Shown piece after piece: positions 8,645-17,513 of a stretch of 64,000 nt of DNA; the stretch's first letter is position 1, and the number at the start of each line of letters is the position of its first letter. Where the stretch lies: positions 263,444 through 327,443 of the forward strand of contig NZ_JAPSLK010000003.1 of assembly GCF_031180885.1 (NCBI RefSeq), written 5' to 3'. This DNA is from Saccharothrix sp. (GTDB taxonomy: Bacteria > Actinomycetota > Actinomycetes > Mycobacteriales > Pseudonocardiaceae). The notes below the pieces were generated by a model. It did not search any database. It saw only the letters and a list, made by a program, of their open reading frames with translations, and was not told where the DNA came from. The translations under genes were made by a program, and so were the position numbers.

Positions 8645-10648
8645 TCAGGTCACTGTGAACGGGCGGGTGGCGCCGGTGAACGGGGTGATGGCGCCGGTCC
8701 AGCCGCTCTTCCAGTCGCCGTGGTGGACCAGGCGGTAGGTGCCGGGCGGCGCGCCGGTGGGGATCGTCCACGTCACCGTCGCCTCGGAGTTCGCGATGCC
8801 TTGCCGCTGCCAGCGGTACCGGGTGGACCAGTCGCCGTCGTCGGCCACGCGGGTCCAGGTGCCGTCGACCAGGCGTTGCACCTCCAGGTACGTGCCGTTG
8901 CGACGCAGGTTGTTCTTCGGGTGGCCGGTGACGAACACCGCCGTGGCGGTTTGGCCGCGGGTGTAGGACGCCTCGGGTTCGGTCAGGACCTGGCCGAAGG
9001 TGTGCCACGGGGCCTTGTCGTCGAAGACCACGCCGGTCTGGAGGTTGAGGTCGGTGAACGGGGGCTTGCCGGGGGTCGGGCCGGGTGGCAGAGCGGTTCC
9101 GGTGCGGAGGGACGCCGCCAACTTGCCGAACTCCTGCTGGTACGCGGGCGTGGTGTTGCGGCCGAACAGGGTCGAGCCGCCCTCGTACTGCTGGAGGTCG
9201 TACTCCTCGGGCGTGGTGACGTACTGGCTGTAGTCGTTGGCGTAGCCCTGGATCAGGACGTGCTCCAGCGGGACGCCCAGTTCGGCGGCGACCGAGCGGC
9301 GGATGCGCAGGCCGGCCACGATAGTCACCTCGCCGGGAACGGCCACCAAGTGCAGTTGCCCGATTTTGACGATCTGCAACGGCAGGACGTCCGGTGTCGC
9401 CTGCACCAGACCGGTCGGCACCAACGACGCCTTGGGGTACTGGCAGTCCTTGAGCCACTGCGGGACCTCGATGTTCAGCGGCTCCAGCAAGGTCTTGATC
9501 GGGCTCTGCATGCCCTCGGTGAAGCCGGGGATCGCCGGGCCGTCCTCGATGCTGCCCGCGAAGGTGGACGCGCCGACGACACCGGAGCACGTCCGGCCCG
9601 CGCGGCCGTCGGTGGTGTAGCGGCCCTCGACGGTCACCGCGCCCATGTCCACGAAGCGCATCCGGTAGTCGACGCTGCCGGTCACCGGGGTCTGCGGGCC
9701 GCGGTAAACCCGTTGTGCGGCACGGTTTTGGCGTTCGCCGATGATGCGCGTGTTCTCCACCTCGTCCTCGGTCGGACCGGAACCGGGGCGCAGGTTGAGG
9801 TTGGGCGACATGTCGCCGGCGTTGGTGTTGGGGAACGCGGCGACGAAGCCGGGCCGGTCGTCGAGGTAGCGCACGCCGGCGTCGTCGTGCTCCCACTGGT
9901 AGGACGCGTAGCCCTTGTTGTCGGGGCTGATCAGCGTGTTCGCGTTGGTCATGGACGTGTTGTGGGTGGCGAACCACGAGATCGCGCCGACGTCCGTGGT
10001 GCCCTGGCGCAGCCGCAGCACGGTCATGGCCGGGTCGATGGCGTTCGGGAAGTGGCCCTTGTCGGGGTTGCGCTCGAACGCGACCCGGGAGCGGTTGACG
10101 CTGGCGTCGGTCAGCTCGCCTCGGCCCAGGGACAGCGAGCCGGGCTTGAGGTCCTCGTGCGCCTCGACCACGGACTCCACGATGCCGTCGGTGATGGCGG
10201 TCAGGGTCTGGGGCTGCATGCCGAGGATGGACAGGTTGTAGGCGAGGTTGTGCGAGTAGCCGCCGGGGCCGGCGTGCGTGTGGGTGGCCGACAGCAGGAG
10301 GTTCTCGCGGGTGTAGAGGGTGCCGTAGCGGGCCTGGAGCTTGGCCAGCACGTCCTCCTGGACGGCGCGGAAGATCATGGCGAGGTCGGCGTTGACGTAC
10401 GCGACGCGTTTGTCGGACGACCGGTCGACCACCACGTAGGCGCGGGACCGTTGGCGCTGGTGGATGCCGGTGGTCTTCTGGTCGAACTTGGAGTAGCCCA
10501 TCATGCCGTTCTCGGCGGCGGGGCCGGTGACGTCGGAGATGCCGCGGCCGACCAGGTAAGGCTCGGGCGCGGCCTGCGCGGCGGGCAGGCCGGAGAGCAC
10601 CAGCACGCCCGCCAGGCCGGCGAGCACGGACGTGACGGTCGACCTCAT
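8645..10648 (-). CDS. Secreted neutral/alkaline ceramidase
   Basis: A 667-residue secreted hydrolase expected to split ceramide into sphingosine and fatty acid. ATG 10648 opens a signal peptide (MRSTVTSVLAGLAGVLVLSG, ending AQA). The N-terminal catalytic domain has GRGISDVTGPAAENGMMGY, the zinc-ligand region SATHTHAGPGGYSH, and NTNAGDMSPN, which contains the family's nucleophilic Ser in GD-x-SPN. The C-terminal immunoglobulin-like domain (~500-667) is present, so the length is normal for the family. Bacterial ceramidases of this kind act outside the cell. The gene stands alone, with its promoter in 10649-10798. Family confidence is high. Confidence 0.92.
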   Translation of the reverse strand: MRSTVTSVLAGLAGVLVLSGLPAAQAAPEPYLVGRGISDVTGPAAENGMMGYSKFDQKTTGIHQRQRSRAYVVVDRSSDKRVAYVNADLAMIFRAVQEDVLAKLQARYGTLYTRENLLLSATHTHAGPGGYSHNLAYNLSILGMQPQTLTAITDGIVESVVEAHEDLKPGSLSLGRGELTDASVNRSRVAFERNPDKGHFPNAIDPAMTVLRLRQGTTDVGAISWFATHNTSMTNANTLISPDNKGYASYQWEHDDAGVRYLDDRPGFVAAFPNTNAGDMSPNLNLRPGSGPTEDEVENTRIIGERQNRAAQRVYRGPQTPVTGSVDYRMRFVDMGAVTVEGRYTTDGRAGRTCSGVVGASTFAGSIEDGPAIPGFTEGMQSPIKTLLEPLNIEVPQWLKDCQYPKASLVPTGLVQATPDVLPLQIVKIGQLHLVAVPGEVTIVAGLRIRRSVAAELGVPLEHVLIQGYANDYSQYVTTPEEYDLQQYEGGSTLFGRNTTPAYQQEFGKLAASLRTGTALPPGPTPGKPPFTDLNLQTGVVFDDKAPWHTFGQVLTEPEASYTRGQTATAVFVTGHPKNNLRRNGTYLEVQRLVDGTWTRVADDGDWSTRYRWQRQGIANSEATVTWTIPTGAPPGTYRLVHHGDWKSGWTGAITPFTGATRPFTVT

Positions 10649-10798
10649 GCGCCGCTCCTCGGTACGCGAATCCGATTCACCTTTACTCGACGGTAGGTGA
10701 TCGGGGCCACAGGCGGCAAGGCCTTCTCCGTCAGCCGACCGATCTATCGGGCGCGGCGAGGGCGGACCGTGGTGCGCACTTTCGAGGGAGGTCCGCCC

Positions 10799-11088
10799 AT
10801 GGTCACCACGGTCACGACCCGGACCCACGCGCTGGCCGTTGTGACGGTGGCTGCCGGGACCAGTGCGCATGTGGTCGCGGCGGTGGTGGGCGAGGTCGCG
10901 GACGGGTTCGGGGTGTCGCTCGGGGTGGCTGGGCAGGTGATCACGGCGTTCGCGTTGGCGTATGGGTCGGGACGCCGGTGTTGGCGGTGGTGACTGCCGG
11001 GGTTGAGCGGCGGGTGTTGTTGGTGGTGGCGCTGGTGGTGATGGCGCTGGGGGCGCTCCTCGTCGCCCTCCGCGCCACGGGGCGCTGA
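10799..11088 (+). pseudogene. MFS transporter remnant
   Basis: ATG 10799 with a GGGAGGT ribosome site gives VVTVAAGTSAHVVAAVVGEV, GVSLGVAGQVITAFALAYG and then a one-base frame change at about 10970. The other frame continues TPVLAVVTAGVERRVLLVVA and ends ALGALLVALRATGR at TGA 11088. These match the first two membrane helices of a drug-efflux MFS protein joined to one later helix. Only ~97 codons remain of an expected ~400, so it is an internally deleted, frameshifted remnant. Confidence 0.6.
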
Positions 11089-11197
11089 CCACCCGGGGCC
11101 GGCGACGTGCCTACCCACGCCGCCGGCCCCGCCTCGCACCCGCCCCACCCCGAGCCGAACCGCTGTGCACCCGGCCGTTTCGGGTTACGTTCGGGGT

Positions 11198-12142
11198 ATG
11201 GGCCAGTCGCCTGCCGTCGAGTTGGAGGTCGGGGATCGTGTTGTGCGGATCTCCAACCCCGATCGCGTCTACTTCCCCACCCGCGGCGAGACCAAGCTCG
11301 ACCTGGCCAACTACTACCTCTCCGTCGGCGACGGGATCGTGCGCGCCCTCCGCGAGCGGCCGTGCATGTTGCATCGGTTTCCGTCCGGCGTGAGTGGTGA
11401 GAAGGTGCACCAGAAGCGCCTGCCCTCCGGTGCGCCGCCCTGGGTGCAGACCGTGCGGGTGCACTTCCCCCGCTACAACCGGCACGCCGACGAGCTGTGC
11501 GTCACCGACGTGGCCGACGTGGTCTGGGCGGTGCAGATGTCGACCGTGGAGTTCCACCCGTGGAACTCGCGGCGCGCCGACACCGAGAAGCCCGACGAGT
11601 GGCGCATCGACCTCGACCCCATGCCGGACTGCCCGTTCTCCCGCGTCCAACGCGTCGCGCACGTCGCCCGCGAAGTGCTCGACGAACTGGGCGCGGTCGG
11701 GTGGCCGAAGACCTCCGGGGGCCGCGGGTTGCACATCTACGTGCGGATCAAGCCGGAGTGGGGGTTCACCGAGGTGCGGCGGGCGGCGCTGGCATTCGCG
11801 CGGGAGGTCGAGCGGCGAGCCCCCGACGACGTCACCACGACGTGGTGGCGACGCGACCGGGACCCGAAGGACCTGTTCATCGACTACAACCAGAACGCGC
11901 GCGACCACACGATCGCCGCCGCGTACTCGGTGCGCGGCAACCCGGAGGCGACGGTGTCCGCGCCGGTCCGGTGGGACGAGATCGACGACGTCGACCCGCG
12001 CGACTTCACCATCGCCACCGTCCCCGCCCGTTTCGCCGAACTGGGCGACCTGCACGCGGGCATCGACGACACCGCCTTCTCCCTGGAACCGCTGCTGAAG
12101 TGGGCCGACCGGGACGGCGAGGAGCCACCGGACGAGACGTGA
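11198..12142 (+). CDS. LigD-type NHEJ polymerase-domain protein
   Basis: A 314-residue stand-alone homologue of the polymerase/primase module of bacterial LigD. The order is typical: RISNPDRVYFPTRGETKLDL, then the 5'-phosphate/DNA-binding region with SGEKVHQKRLPSG, then EWRIDLDPMP, whose Asp residues fit the metal-binding DLD pair. SGGRGLHIYVRI supplies the conserved nucleotide site (normally SGGKGLH). The C-terminal half ends near LEPLLKWADRDG. No ligase or nuclease domain is attached, and no Ku gene is in the window. Such proteins fill or extend ends during non-homologous end joining. ATG 11198 lacks a clear ribosome site, so leaderless translation is possible. Confidence 0.85.
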   Translation: MGQSPAVELEVGDRVVRISNPDRVYFPTRGETKLDLANYYLSVGDGIVRALRERPCMLHRFPSGVSGEKVHQKRLPSGAPPWVQTVRVHFPRYNRHADELCVTDVADVVWAVQMSTVEFHPWNSRRADTEKPDEWRIDLDPMPDCPFSRVQRVAHVAREVLDELGAVGWPKTSGGRGLHIYVRIKPEWGFTEVRRAALAFAREVERRAPDDVTTTWWRRDRDPKDLFIDYNQNARDHTIAAAYSVRGNPEATVSAPVRWDEIDDVDPRDFTIATVPARFAELGDLHAGIDDTAFSLEPLLKWADRDGEEPPDET

Positions 12143-12227
12143 GTCACGCTCGGGCTACTCCGGATGCGCACCGAATCCCCTCATTGGCCCGCACCCCCGG
12201 CCCAGGCCGCCGGAGGAGACTGCGGGC

Positions 12228-13436
12228 ATGAGCGATTCAGCCATCGCGCCCGGCCTGTTCACCCCCGACCTCCTGGCCGACCCCCACCCGGTGCTGCACC
12301 AGCTCCGCGCCCACAGTCCCGTCATCTGGGTGGAACCCCTCCAGGGCTACCTGCTGACCCGCCACGCCGACATCGTCGCCGCCCTCAAGGACCGCAGGCT
12401 GGTCCCCGCCAACATGGGACAGGGCCTGGACCGGCTGAGCCGGGAAGAACGCGACGAACTCGCCCCCGTCCTGCAGTCCGTCCGGCTGTGGATGGGCCAC
12501 ACGAACGAGACCGACCACCTGCGCTTCCAGCAGCTGCTCAAGCGCTACTTCACCCCGTCCACGGTCAACAAGCTGCGCCCCCGCGTCCGGGAGCTGGCGG
12601 AGGAACTGGTGGCCGCGGTGAAGGACCAGGGCGGCATGGACGTCGTCCGCGACCTCGCCTACCCGTTGCCCGCCAACGTGATCGCCGAAATGCTCGGCAT
12701 GCCGACCGACGAGCGCGAGAAGCTCCAGGCGTGGTCCAAGGACATCCTGGCCCTGTTCGCACCCGCCGACATGGACGCGCTTCGCCGCTGCCGGCAGAGC
12801 GTGCTGGAGATGCAGGACTACGTGCGCGGCCTGGTCGCGGCCCGGCGGGCGGACCCCCGGGACGACCTGCTCAGCATGTTCGTCGCGGCCGAGGCCGAGG
12901 GCGTGGTGAACGAGGACGAGATCGTCGCCAACTGCGTCCTGCTGCTGTTCGCGGGCCACGAGACCACCGCGAACCTCATCGCCAACGGCCTGGTGCTGCT
13001 GTTCGAGAACCCGGACCAGTTCGCGCTGCTCAAGGAGAAGCCCGAGCTGATGGCGAACGCGGTCGAGGAGATGCTGCGCTGCGACGGACCGGCGAGCGTG
13101 ATCATCCGGGTCACCGCGGAGCCGGTCGAGGTGGCCGGGCAGGCGTTGCCGGCGGGCAAGAACGTGTACCTGGCGATGCTGGCCGGCAACCGCGACCCGG
13201 AGGTGTTCGAGGATCCGGACAAGTTCGACATCACCCGCACGCCCAACCGGCACACCGCGTTCGGGCTGGGCGCGTTCTACTGCCTCGGTGCGGCGCTGGC
13301 GCGGATGGAGGCGGACGTGTGCTTCACCGTGTTGCAGGAGCAGGTGCCGGGGCTGCGCCCGGACTACGAGCGGGTGGACTGGGTGCCGACCCAGGTCGCG
13401 TCCCGCCGACTCGGCTCGCTGAAGGTCGCTTTCTGA
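12228..13436 (+). CDS. Cytochrome P450
   Basis: A 402-residue soluble bacterial P450. GGAGGAG lies just upstream of ATG 12228. The oxygen-binding I-helix is LLFAGHETTANL. The K-helix ExxR is in VEEMLRCDG. The haem loop is FGLGAFYCLG with Cys352 as axial ligand, and the residue two before it is Phe350 where most bacterial P450s have His. The WxxHTNETDH-like segment (LWMGHTNETDHLRFQQ) is the C-helix equivalent. No ferredoxin or reductase is adjacent, so the redox partner must be elsewhere. The substrate is unknown. The family resembles CYP107/CYP105-like oxidases of secondary metabolism or xenobiotics, which is inference only. Confidence 0.93.
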   Translation: MSDSAIAPGLFTPDLLADPHPVLHQLRAHSPVIWVEPLQGYLLTRHADIVAALKDRRLVPANMGQGLDRLSREERDELAPVLQSVRLWMGHTNETDHLRFQQLLKRYFTPSTVNKLRPRVRELAEELVAAVKDQGGMDVVRDLAYPLPANVIAEMLGMPTDEREKLQAWSKDILALFAPADMDALRRCRQSVLEMQDYVRGLVAARRADPRDDLLSMFVAAEAEGVVNEDEIVANCVLLLFAGHETTANLIANGLVLLFENPDQFALLKEKPELMANAVEEMLRCDGPASVIIRVTAEPVEVAGQALPAGKNVYLAMLAGNRDPEVFEDPDKFDITRTPNRHTAFGLGAFYCLGAALARMEADVCFTVLQEQVPGLRPDYERVDWVPTQVASRRLGSLKVAF

Positions 13437-13638
13437 GTCCTACCCCACGTCGTCGGGTCCGGCGGGGACGAGCGGTTCGCGGACCTGGGGTCGACGGTGT
13501 TGACGCCGGCTGCGGGACGACGCGCGGCGGCAGTCCGCGGTCCGGGTGCCCGAGCACGTCGGCAGCAATTGAGTGGACCGGCGGGTGCGGACGTGGCTAG
13601 CGTGCGCCGACGTCCGACCACCCCGGGGAGCTTCGACT

Positions 13639-14386
13639 TTGGACCTGCACCGCAGTTTCACCATCCGCGAGAGCAGCCACCGCATCCACAACCCGTTCGA
13701 CGACGTCAAGCTCGCCACCCTCGGCGCGGCGTTGCGACTTCCCGCCGGCGCCTCGGTGCTGGACCTGGCGTGCGGCAGCGGCGAGATGCTGTGCACGTGG
13801 GCGCGTGACCACGGGGTGACCGGGGTCGGCGTGGACATCAGCACCGTGTTCCTGGCTTCCGCGCGGGAGCGGGCCTTCGAGTTGGGGGTCGCGGAGCGGG
13901 TGTCGTTCGTGCACGGCGACGCCGCCGGGTACGTCTCGGACGAGCCGGTCGACGTGGCCGCGTGCGTGGGTGCGGCGTGGATCGGTGACGGTGTGCCCGG
14001 CACGGTGGAGTTGTTGCGCCGCAGCCTGCGGCCCGGCGGGCTGGTGCTGCTGGGCCACCCGTACTGGCGGCGGCTGCCCGTGGACGAGGAGACCGCGCGG
14101 GCGTGCCACGTGTCCTCCCCCGACGAGCTGCTGCCGCTGCCCGAGCTGGTCGAGCAGTTCGGGGACCTGGGCTGCGACGTCGTGGAGATGGTGCTGGCCG
14201 ACCAGGACGGCTGGGACCGCTACGTCGCCGCGCAGTGGCTCAACACCCGGCAGTGGCTCGAACGCCAACCCGGACGACGAGCTGGCGCCGGCGATGCGCG
14301 CCGAGCTGCGCACGGCGGCCGTTCGGCACGTCCGGTACCAGCGGGAGTACCTGGGCTGGGGTGTGTTCGCCCTGATGGACCGCTAG
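13639..14386 (+). pseudogene. SAM-dependent methyltransferase with a single-base frameshift
   Basis: TTG 13639 opens DLHRSFTIRESSHRIHNP. Motif I follows (VLDLACGSGEMLCTW), then VTGVGVDISTVFLASARERA, VSFVHGDAAGY and RPGGLVLLGHPYWR, a standard class I methyltransferase. The good frame runs to RQWLE at about 14260. The natural C-terminus then continues one base later, as NPDDELAPAMRAELRTAAV and YLGWGVFALMDR, and stops at 14386. One extra base in the CTCGAACGCC context explains this. Without correction the protein reads through the next gene. It may be a recent mutation or an assembly error, because the rest of the sequence is intact. Confidence 0.7.
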
Positions 14387-14397
14387 CTTGCCCACGG

Positions 14398-14414
14398 CTT
14401 GCCGGTTCGGCAAG
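14398..14414. promoter_or_regulatory. CTTGCCG-GTT-CGGCAAG operator candidate
   Basis: A perfect 7-bp-arm palindrome ends 9 bp before the cupin-XRE start codon. A near copy precedes the methyltransferase gene at 15627, so it is a good candidate binding site for the XRE protein, including self-regulation. The role is inference from position and repetition. Confidence 0.6.
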
Positions 14415-14423
14415 CTGGGCGGT

Positions 14424-14999
14424 GTGGACGACTTCGACGACGTGCTCAAGGCGGTCGGGCCCCGGTTGCGGGCGATCCGCAAGCAGCGCGAGGTGACGCT
14501 GGCCGACCTGTCCGCCGAGACCGGGATCTCGGAGAGCACGCTGTCCCGGCTGGAGAGCGGGCAGCGGCGGGCGAACCTGGAGCTGCTGCTGCCGCTGGCC
14601 CGCGCGCACGGCGTGCCGCTGGACGAACTGGTCGGCGCGCCCGCGACCGGCGACCCCCGGGTGCACCTCAAGCCGGTGCGGCGCGGTGGGCGGACGATCA
14701 TCCCGCTGACCCGGCGGGCGGGCGGGTTGCAGGCGTTCAAGATGATCATCCCGGGGGCGCGGGCCCACGTCGAGCCGGAGTTGCGGGTGCACGAGGGCTA
14801 CGAGTGGATGTACGTGCTGGACGGCAAGCTCCGGCTCTACCTGGGTGAGCAGAACCTCGTGCTCAAGCCGGGCGAGGCGGCCGAGTTCGACACGCACGTG
14901 CCGCACTTCTTCGACTCGGCCGACGCCAACCCGGTGGAGTTGCTGACGTTGTTCGGCCAGCAGGGCGAGCGTGCACACCTGCGCGCCCGCTCGCGCTGA
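14424..14999 (+). CDS. XRE-family regulator with C-terminal cupin
   Basis: A 191-residue two-domain regulator. Residues ~10-65 form a helix-turn-helix (VTLADLSAETGISESTLSRL, ESGQRRANLELLLPLARAHG). Residues ~105-185 are a cupin (HEGYEWMYVLDGKLRLYLGE, LKPGEAAEFDTHVPHFF), a small-molecule sensor fold. GTG 14424 is preferred because it starts just ahead of the DNA-binding domain and follows a palindrome by 9 bp. The same palindrome precedes the divergently oriented methyltransferase gene, suggesting a small regulon. The upstream methyltransferase frame ends 37 bp before. Effector unknown. Confidence 0.88.
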   Translation: MDDFDDVLKAVGPRLRAIRKQREVTLADLSAETGISESTLSRLESGQRRANLELLLPLARAHGVPLDELVGAPATGDPRVHLKPVRRGGRTIIPLTRRAGGLQAFKMIIPGARAHVEPELRVHEGYEWMYVLDGKLRLYLGEQNLVLKPGEAAEFDTHVPHFFDSADANPVELLTLFGQQGERAHLRARSR

Positions 15000-15006
15000 G
15001 GCGCTT

Positions 15007-15627
15007 CTAGCGGAGGCGGCGGACGCGGACGACGTTGTCGGTGCGGGTGCCGGGTTCGCCGTCGGGGCTGTTGTGCTCGCGTTCGACCACCTCGTCGGTC
15101 TCGACCACCCAGTCCTCGTCCAGGTCGAGCGCGTCGAGGACGTCGGCGGTGGTCGGGAAGCGGTAGTCCTGGTGCGGGTGGTCGTGCTGCCACGACGGCC
15201 ACCCGAAGTGCCCGCCGACCACCAGCACCCCGCCCGGCGCGACGGCGTCCTTGGCGCGCTTGAGCACGGCGGCGCGTTCGCCCTCCCGTTCGACGGGCGA
15301 GTGCAGGAACTGGGCGGACACCAGGTCGAACTCGCCCTCGGGGAAGGTCTCGGCGAGGTCGTGGCGCTCCCAGGTGATCTCGACCCCGGCCTGCTCGGCG
15401 CGGGCGGCGGCTCTGGCCAGGGCGGTGGCGGAGATGTCGACGCCGGTGACCCGCCAGCCGCGCTCGGCGAGCCAGATGGCGTCCCCGCCCTCGGCGCACC
15501 CGAGGTCCAGCGCGGTGCCGGGTTCGAGGTCGCGGACCTCGCGCTCCAGCAACGGGTTCACCTTGCCGCTCCACACCTGGTCGCGGTCGTTGTAGAAGGT
15601 TTCCCAGAACTCTTCGGCGGTCGTCAT
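15007..15627 (-). CDS. Class I SAM-dependent methyltransferase
   Basis: A 206-residue enzyme with motif I ALDLGCAEGGDAIWLAERGW, then VTGVDISATALARAAARA, LVSAQFLHSP and VAPGGVLVVGGH. The order and length fit small-molecule methyltransferases of the thiopurine/tellurite-resistance-like group. It is convergent with the cupin-XRE gene (8-bp gap between stops), and its start at 15627 is preceded by a copy of the TTGCCG-N3-CGGCAA palindrome found at that regulator. The substrate is unknown. Confidence 0.85.
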   Translation of the reverse strand: MTTAEEFWETFYNDRDQVWSGKVNPLLEREVRDLEPGTALDLGCAEGGDAIWLAERGWRVTGVDISATALARAAARAEQAGVEITWERHDLAETFPEGEFDLVSAQFLHSPVEREGERAAVLKRAKDAVAPGGVLVVGGHFGWPSWQHDHPHQDYRFPTTADVLDALDLDEDWVVETDEVVEREHNSPDGEPGTRTDNVVRVRRLR

Positions 15628-15668
15628 GACCGCACTGTGCACCGGGGTCGCGGCGGAGTGCCACACTT

Positions 15669-15685
15669 CTTGCCGTTCCGGCAAA
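15669..15685. promoter_or_regulatory. Second CTTGCCG-N3-CGGCAA palindrome
   Basis: CTTGCCG-TTC-CGGCAAA lies 42-58 bp upstream of the methyltransferase ATG (minus strand). It matches the palindrome at 14398-14414 in nearly every position, in the right place for a promoter operator. Confidence 0.6.
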
Positions 15686-15689
15686 GCGG

Positions 15690-16211
15690 TCACGGGCGCG
15701 GGGTGCGCACGGCGAGCTTCGCGACGTCCTTCAGCAGCTCCGGGGTGGGTTGGCCCTTCACCGGTTCCGACTCGGCGACGACGACGGTGGTGTCGAGTTG
15801 CTGCGAGTCGTAGTGGTGGGCGGTGAAGGTGATCGGGTCCATTTGGAGCAGGGACGGGTTCAGCGGGGTGATGTCGCCGGTGCCGTGGATGTCCTCCACG
15901 CGCTTCCACTCGGCCGCGATCTCCGGCCGCTCGAACTGCACCCACGCGACCGACACCGCGATCAACGTGCCCTGGTCGTCGCGGACGGTCATCAGCAGGC
16001 GGGTCAGCGAGACGCACGGGGTGGCCGTCAGCAGGTCGCGGACCTGGCCGAACGAGTGGGACACGCACTCGGTGTCGTCCTGGGTGACCCGGTCGACCAC
16101 CTCCAGCCCCAACGCCTGCCACGGCTCGTCGTCGGGCGCGGACAGGCCACCGGCACCGGCCGCCACCACGCCCGCCAGCGCCGCCGCGGCCACCACGCCA
16201 CCGGATCCCAC
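15690..16211 (-). CDS. Small exported protein of unknown function
   Basis: A 173-residue protein starting at GTG 16211. The N-terminus GSGGVVAAAALAGVVAAGAG is a weak signal peptide or membrane anchor without preceding basic residues. The mature part has two Cys (DDTECVSHSF and ATPCVSLTRL) that could form a disulfide, and a C-terminal region with AESEPVKGQPTPELLKDVAK, which recalls PknH-like extracellular sensor domains. That resemblance is loose. It lies between a methyltransferase and a D-amino-acid oxidase gene, all on the minus strand but with gaps. No function assigned. Confidence 0.6.
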   Translation of the reverse strand: MGSGGVVAAAALAGVVAAGAGGLSAPDDEPWQALGLEVVDRVTQDDTECVSHSFGQVRDLLTATPCVSLTRLLMTVRDDQGTLIAVSVAWVQFERPEIAAEWKRVEDIHGTGDITPLNPSLLQMDPITFTAHHYDSQQLDTTVVVAESEPVKGQPTPELLKDVAKLAVRTPRP

Positions 16212-16275
16212 GTCCGCTCACCCTCTCTCCCGCGCGGAAGAACGGTAACCCACGAGTTGCCCGCCCCGACCCGCG

Positions 16276-16316
16276 CACAAACCGGCGCAGTCACAAACCG
16301 GCGCAGTCACAAACCG
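16276..16316. repeat. 16-bp tandem repeat, 2.6 copies
   Basis: The unit CACAAACCGGCGCAGT occurs at 16276-16291 and 16292-16307, with a partial third copy at 16308-16316. The last copies supply the stop codon and final codons of the D-amino-acid oxidase gene, so the duplication arose at that gene's 3' end. Confidence 0.85.
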
Positions 16317-17236
16317 ACCAGCCGCACGACGTCCGCGGCGCAGCCCCAGGACAGGGTGACGCCCGACCCGCCGTGGCCGTAGCACGAGACGACCGCCTTG
16401 CCGCCCCGCTCGACCCGGTCCACCCGCACGACGGGCCGCACCGGCCGCAACCCCACCGCGCGCGACACCACCGGCGCGTCCCGCAGCTCCGGGACCAGGG
16501 CACGGACCCGGTCGAGGATCCCGCGTTCGACCTCGGGAGACGGGGTGAGGTCGGTCGCGCCCTCGTCCGCGGTGCCGCCGCACACCACGTGGTCGCCGCG
16601 CGGGATCAGGTACGCCATGCCGGCGGGGTTGTCGTCGTCCACCAGCCAACGGGTCAGGCCGGGGTTGGCCACCCGGACCACCTGACCGCGCACGGGAACC
16701 AGCGTGTCGTCGTCGAGCAGGGAGCCCGAGCGCAGACCGGCCGCCACGACCACGGTGTCCTGCCGCAGCGAGTCAAGACGGTGGATCTCCTGCCGGCGGA
16801 ACGACACCCCGGCCGCCGCGCACCGCTCGGCCAGCCACGGCAGGTAGGTGGGCATCGAGGCGACGGGCAAAGTGCACACGACACCGGAGTGCACGCCGTC
16901 GGGCAGGTGGTCGGCCGGGCGGTGGTCGGGGACGGCGGCGGTCCAGGACAGGTCGGGGTCGGGCGTCCGGTGAAGGACCACGCCGGAACGCCAGGTCACG
17001 CCGGTCGCCGGGTCGCGCGCGAGTTCCGCGAAGTGCCGCAGGGAGACCTGTCCCCAGCGCAACACGGCGTCGGCGGGCGCGGCCCGGTACGGGAACCACA
17101 GGCCGCCCGCCACCGCCGACACGGTGTCCTCGGGCGGGGACGCCGTCACCACCTCGACCCGGTGGCCCTCCGCCGCGAGCCGCAGCGCGCAGGTCAGGCC
17201 GATCACCCCGCCCCCGACGACCGCGATGTCACCCAT
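16307..17236 (-). CDS. FAD-dependent D-amino-acid oxidase
   Basis: A 309-residue flavoprotein with the DAO-family layout. The dinucleotide fold is IAVVGGGVIGLTCALRLAAE (residues 4-23). SAVAGGLWFPYRA matches the FAD/substrate loop, and a second strand set (VVVAAGLRSGSLL) follows. The C-terminal VSRAVGLRPVRPVVRVDR carries the substrate-carboxylate Arg, and CYGHGGSGVTLSWG is the end signature of DAO enzymes. It would oxidise neutral D-amino acids to 2-oxo acids with hydrogen peroxide. Length is slightly short but complete. The final codons lie in a tandem repeat and replace the SKL-type tail of eukaryotic forms, which bacteria do not need. Confidence 0.88.
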   Translation of the reverse strand: MGDIAVVGGGVIGLTCALRLAAEGHRVEVVTASPPEDTVSAVAGGLWFPYRAAPADAVLRWGQVSLRHFAELARDPATGVTWRSGVVLHRTPDPDLSWTAAVPDHRPADHLPDGVHSGVVCTLPVASMPTYLPWLAERCAAAGVSFRRQEIHRLDSLRQDTVVVAAGLRSGSLLDDDTLVPVRGQVVRVANPGLTRWLVDDDNPAGMAYLIPRGDHVVCGGTADEGATDLTPSPEVERGILDRVRALVPELRDAPVVSRAVGLRPVRPVVRVDRVERGGKAVVSCYGHGGSGVTLSWGCAADVVRLVGL

Positions 17237-17513
17237 GCCCGCCGTCCTACCAGAGGTTCCGCCGTTCGTCGGGTTGTGGCGCGTTCGAACCGCCTGCTTC
17301 CATGAAATTTGACGACAGATCACTTCTGGCGGCGCAAACCGGCGGCACACCCGCGCCGGGGGCCAGTGAGCGGAAAACCCGGCGGTTGGCGTTGCGCTGC
17401 CCAGGACTCCCCTGTGCGCGGCCGGCTCGTGCGGCCCTGTCACCGCCCCGCCGACGGACCCTCGCCAGGACACGACTCCGGCGGGACGCCCCTGCGGACG
17501 CGGCCGGCCGGGA
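17237..17513. other. Region without a supported gene
   Basis: It contains the upstream side of the oxidase promoter and the boundary where the chitinase remnant begins. No chitinase N-terminal sequence could be found in any frame. Confidence 0.35.
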
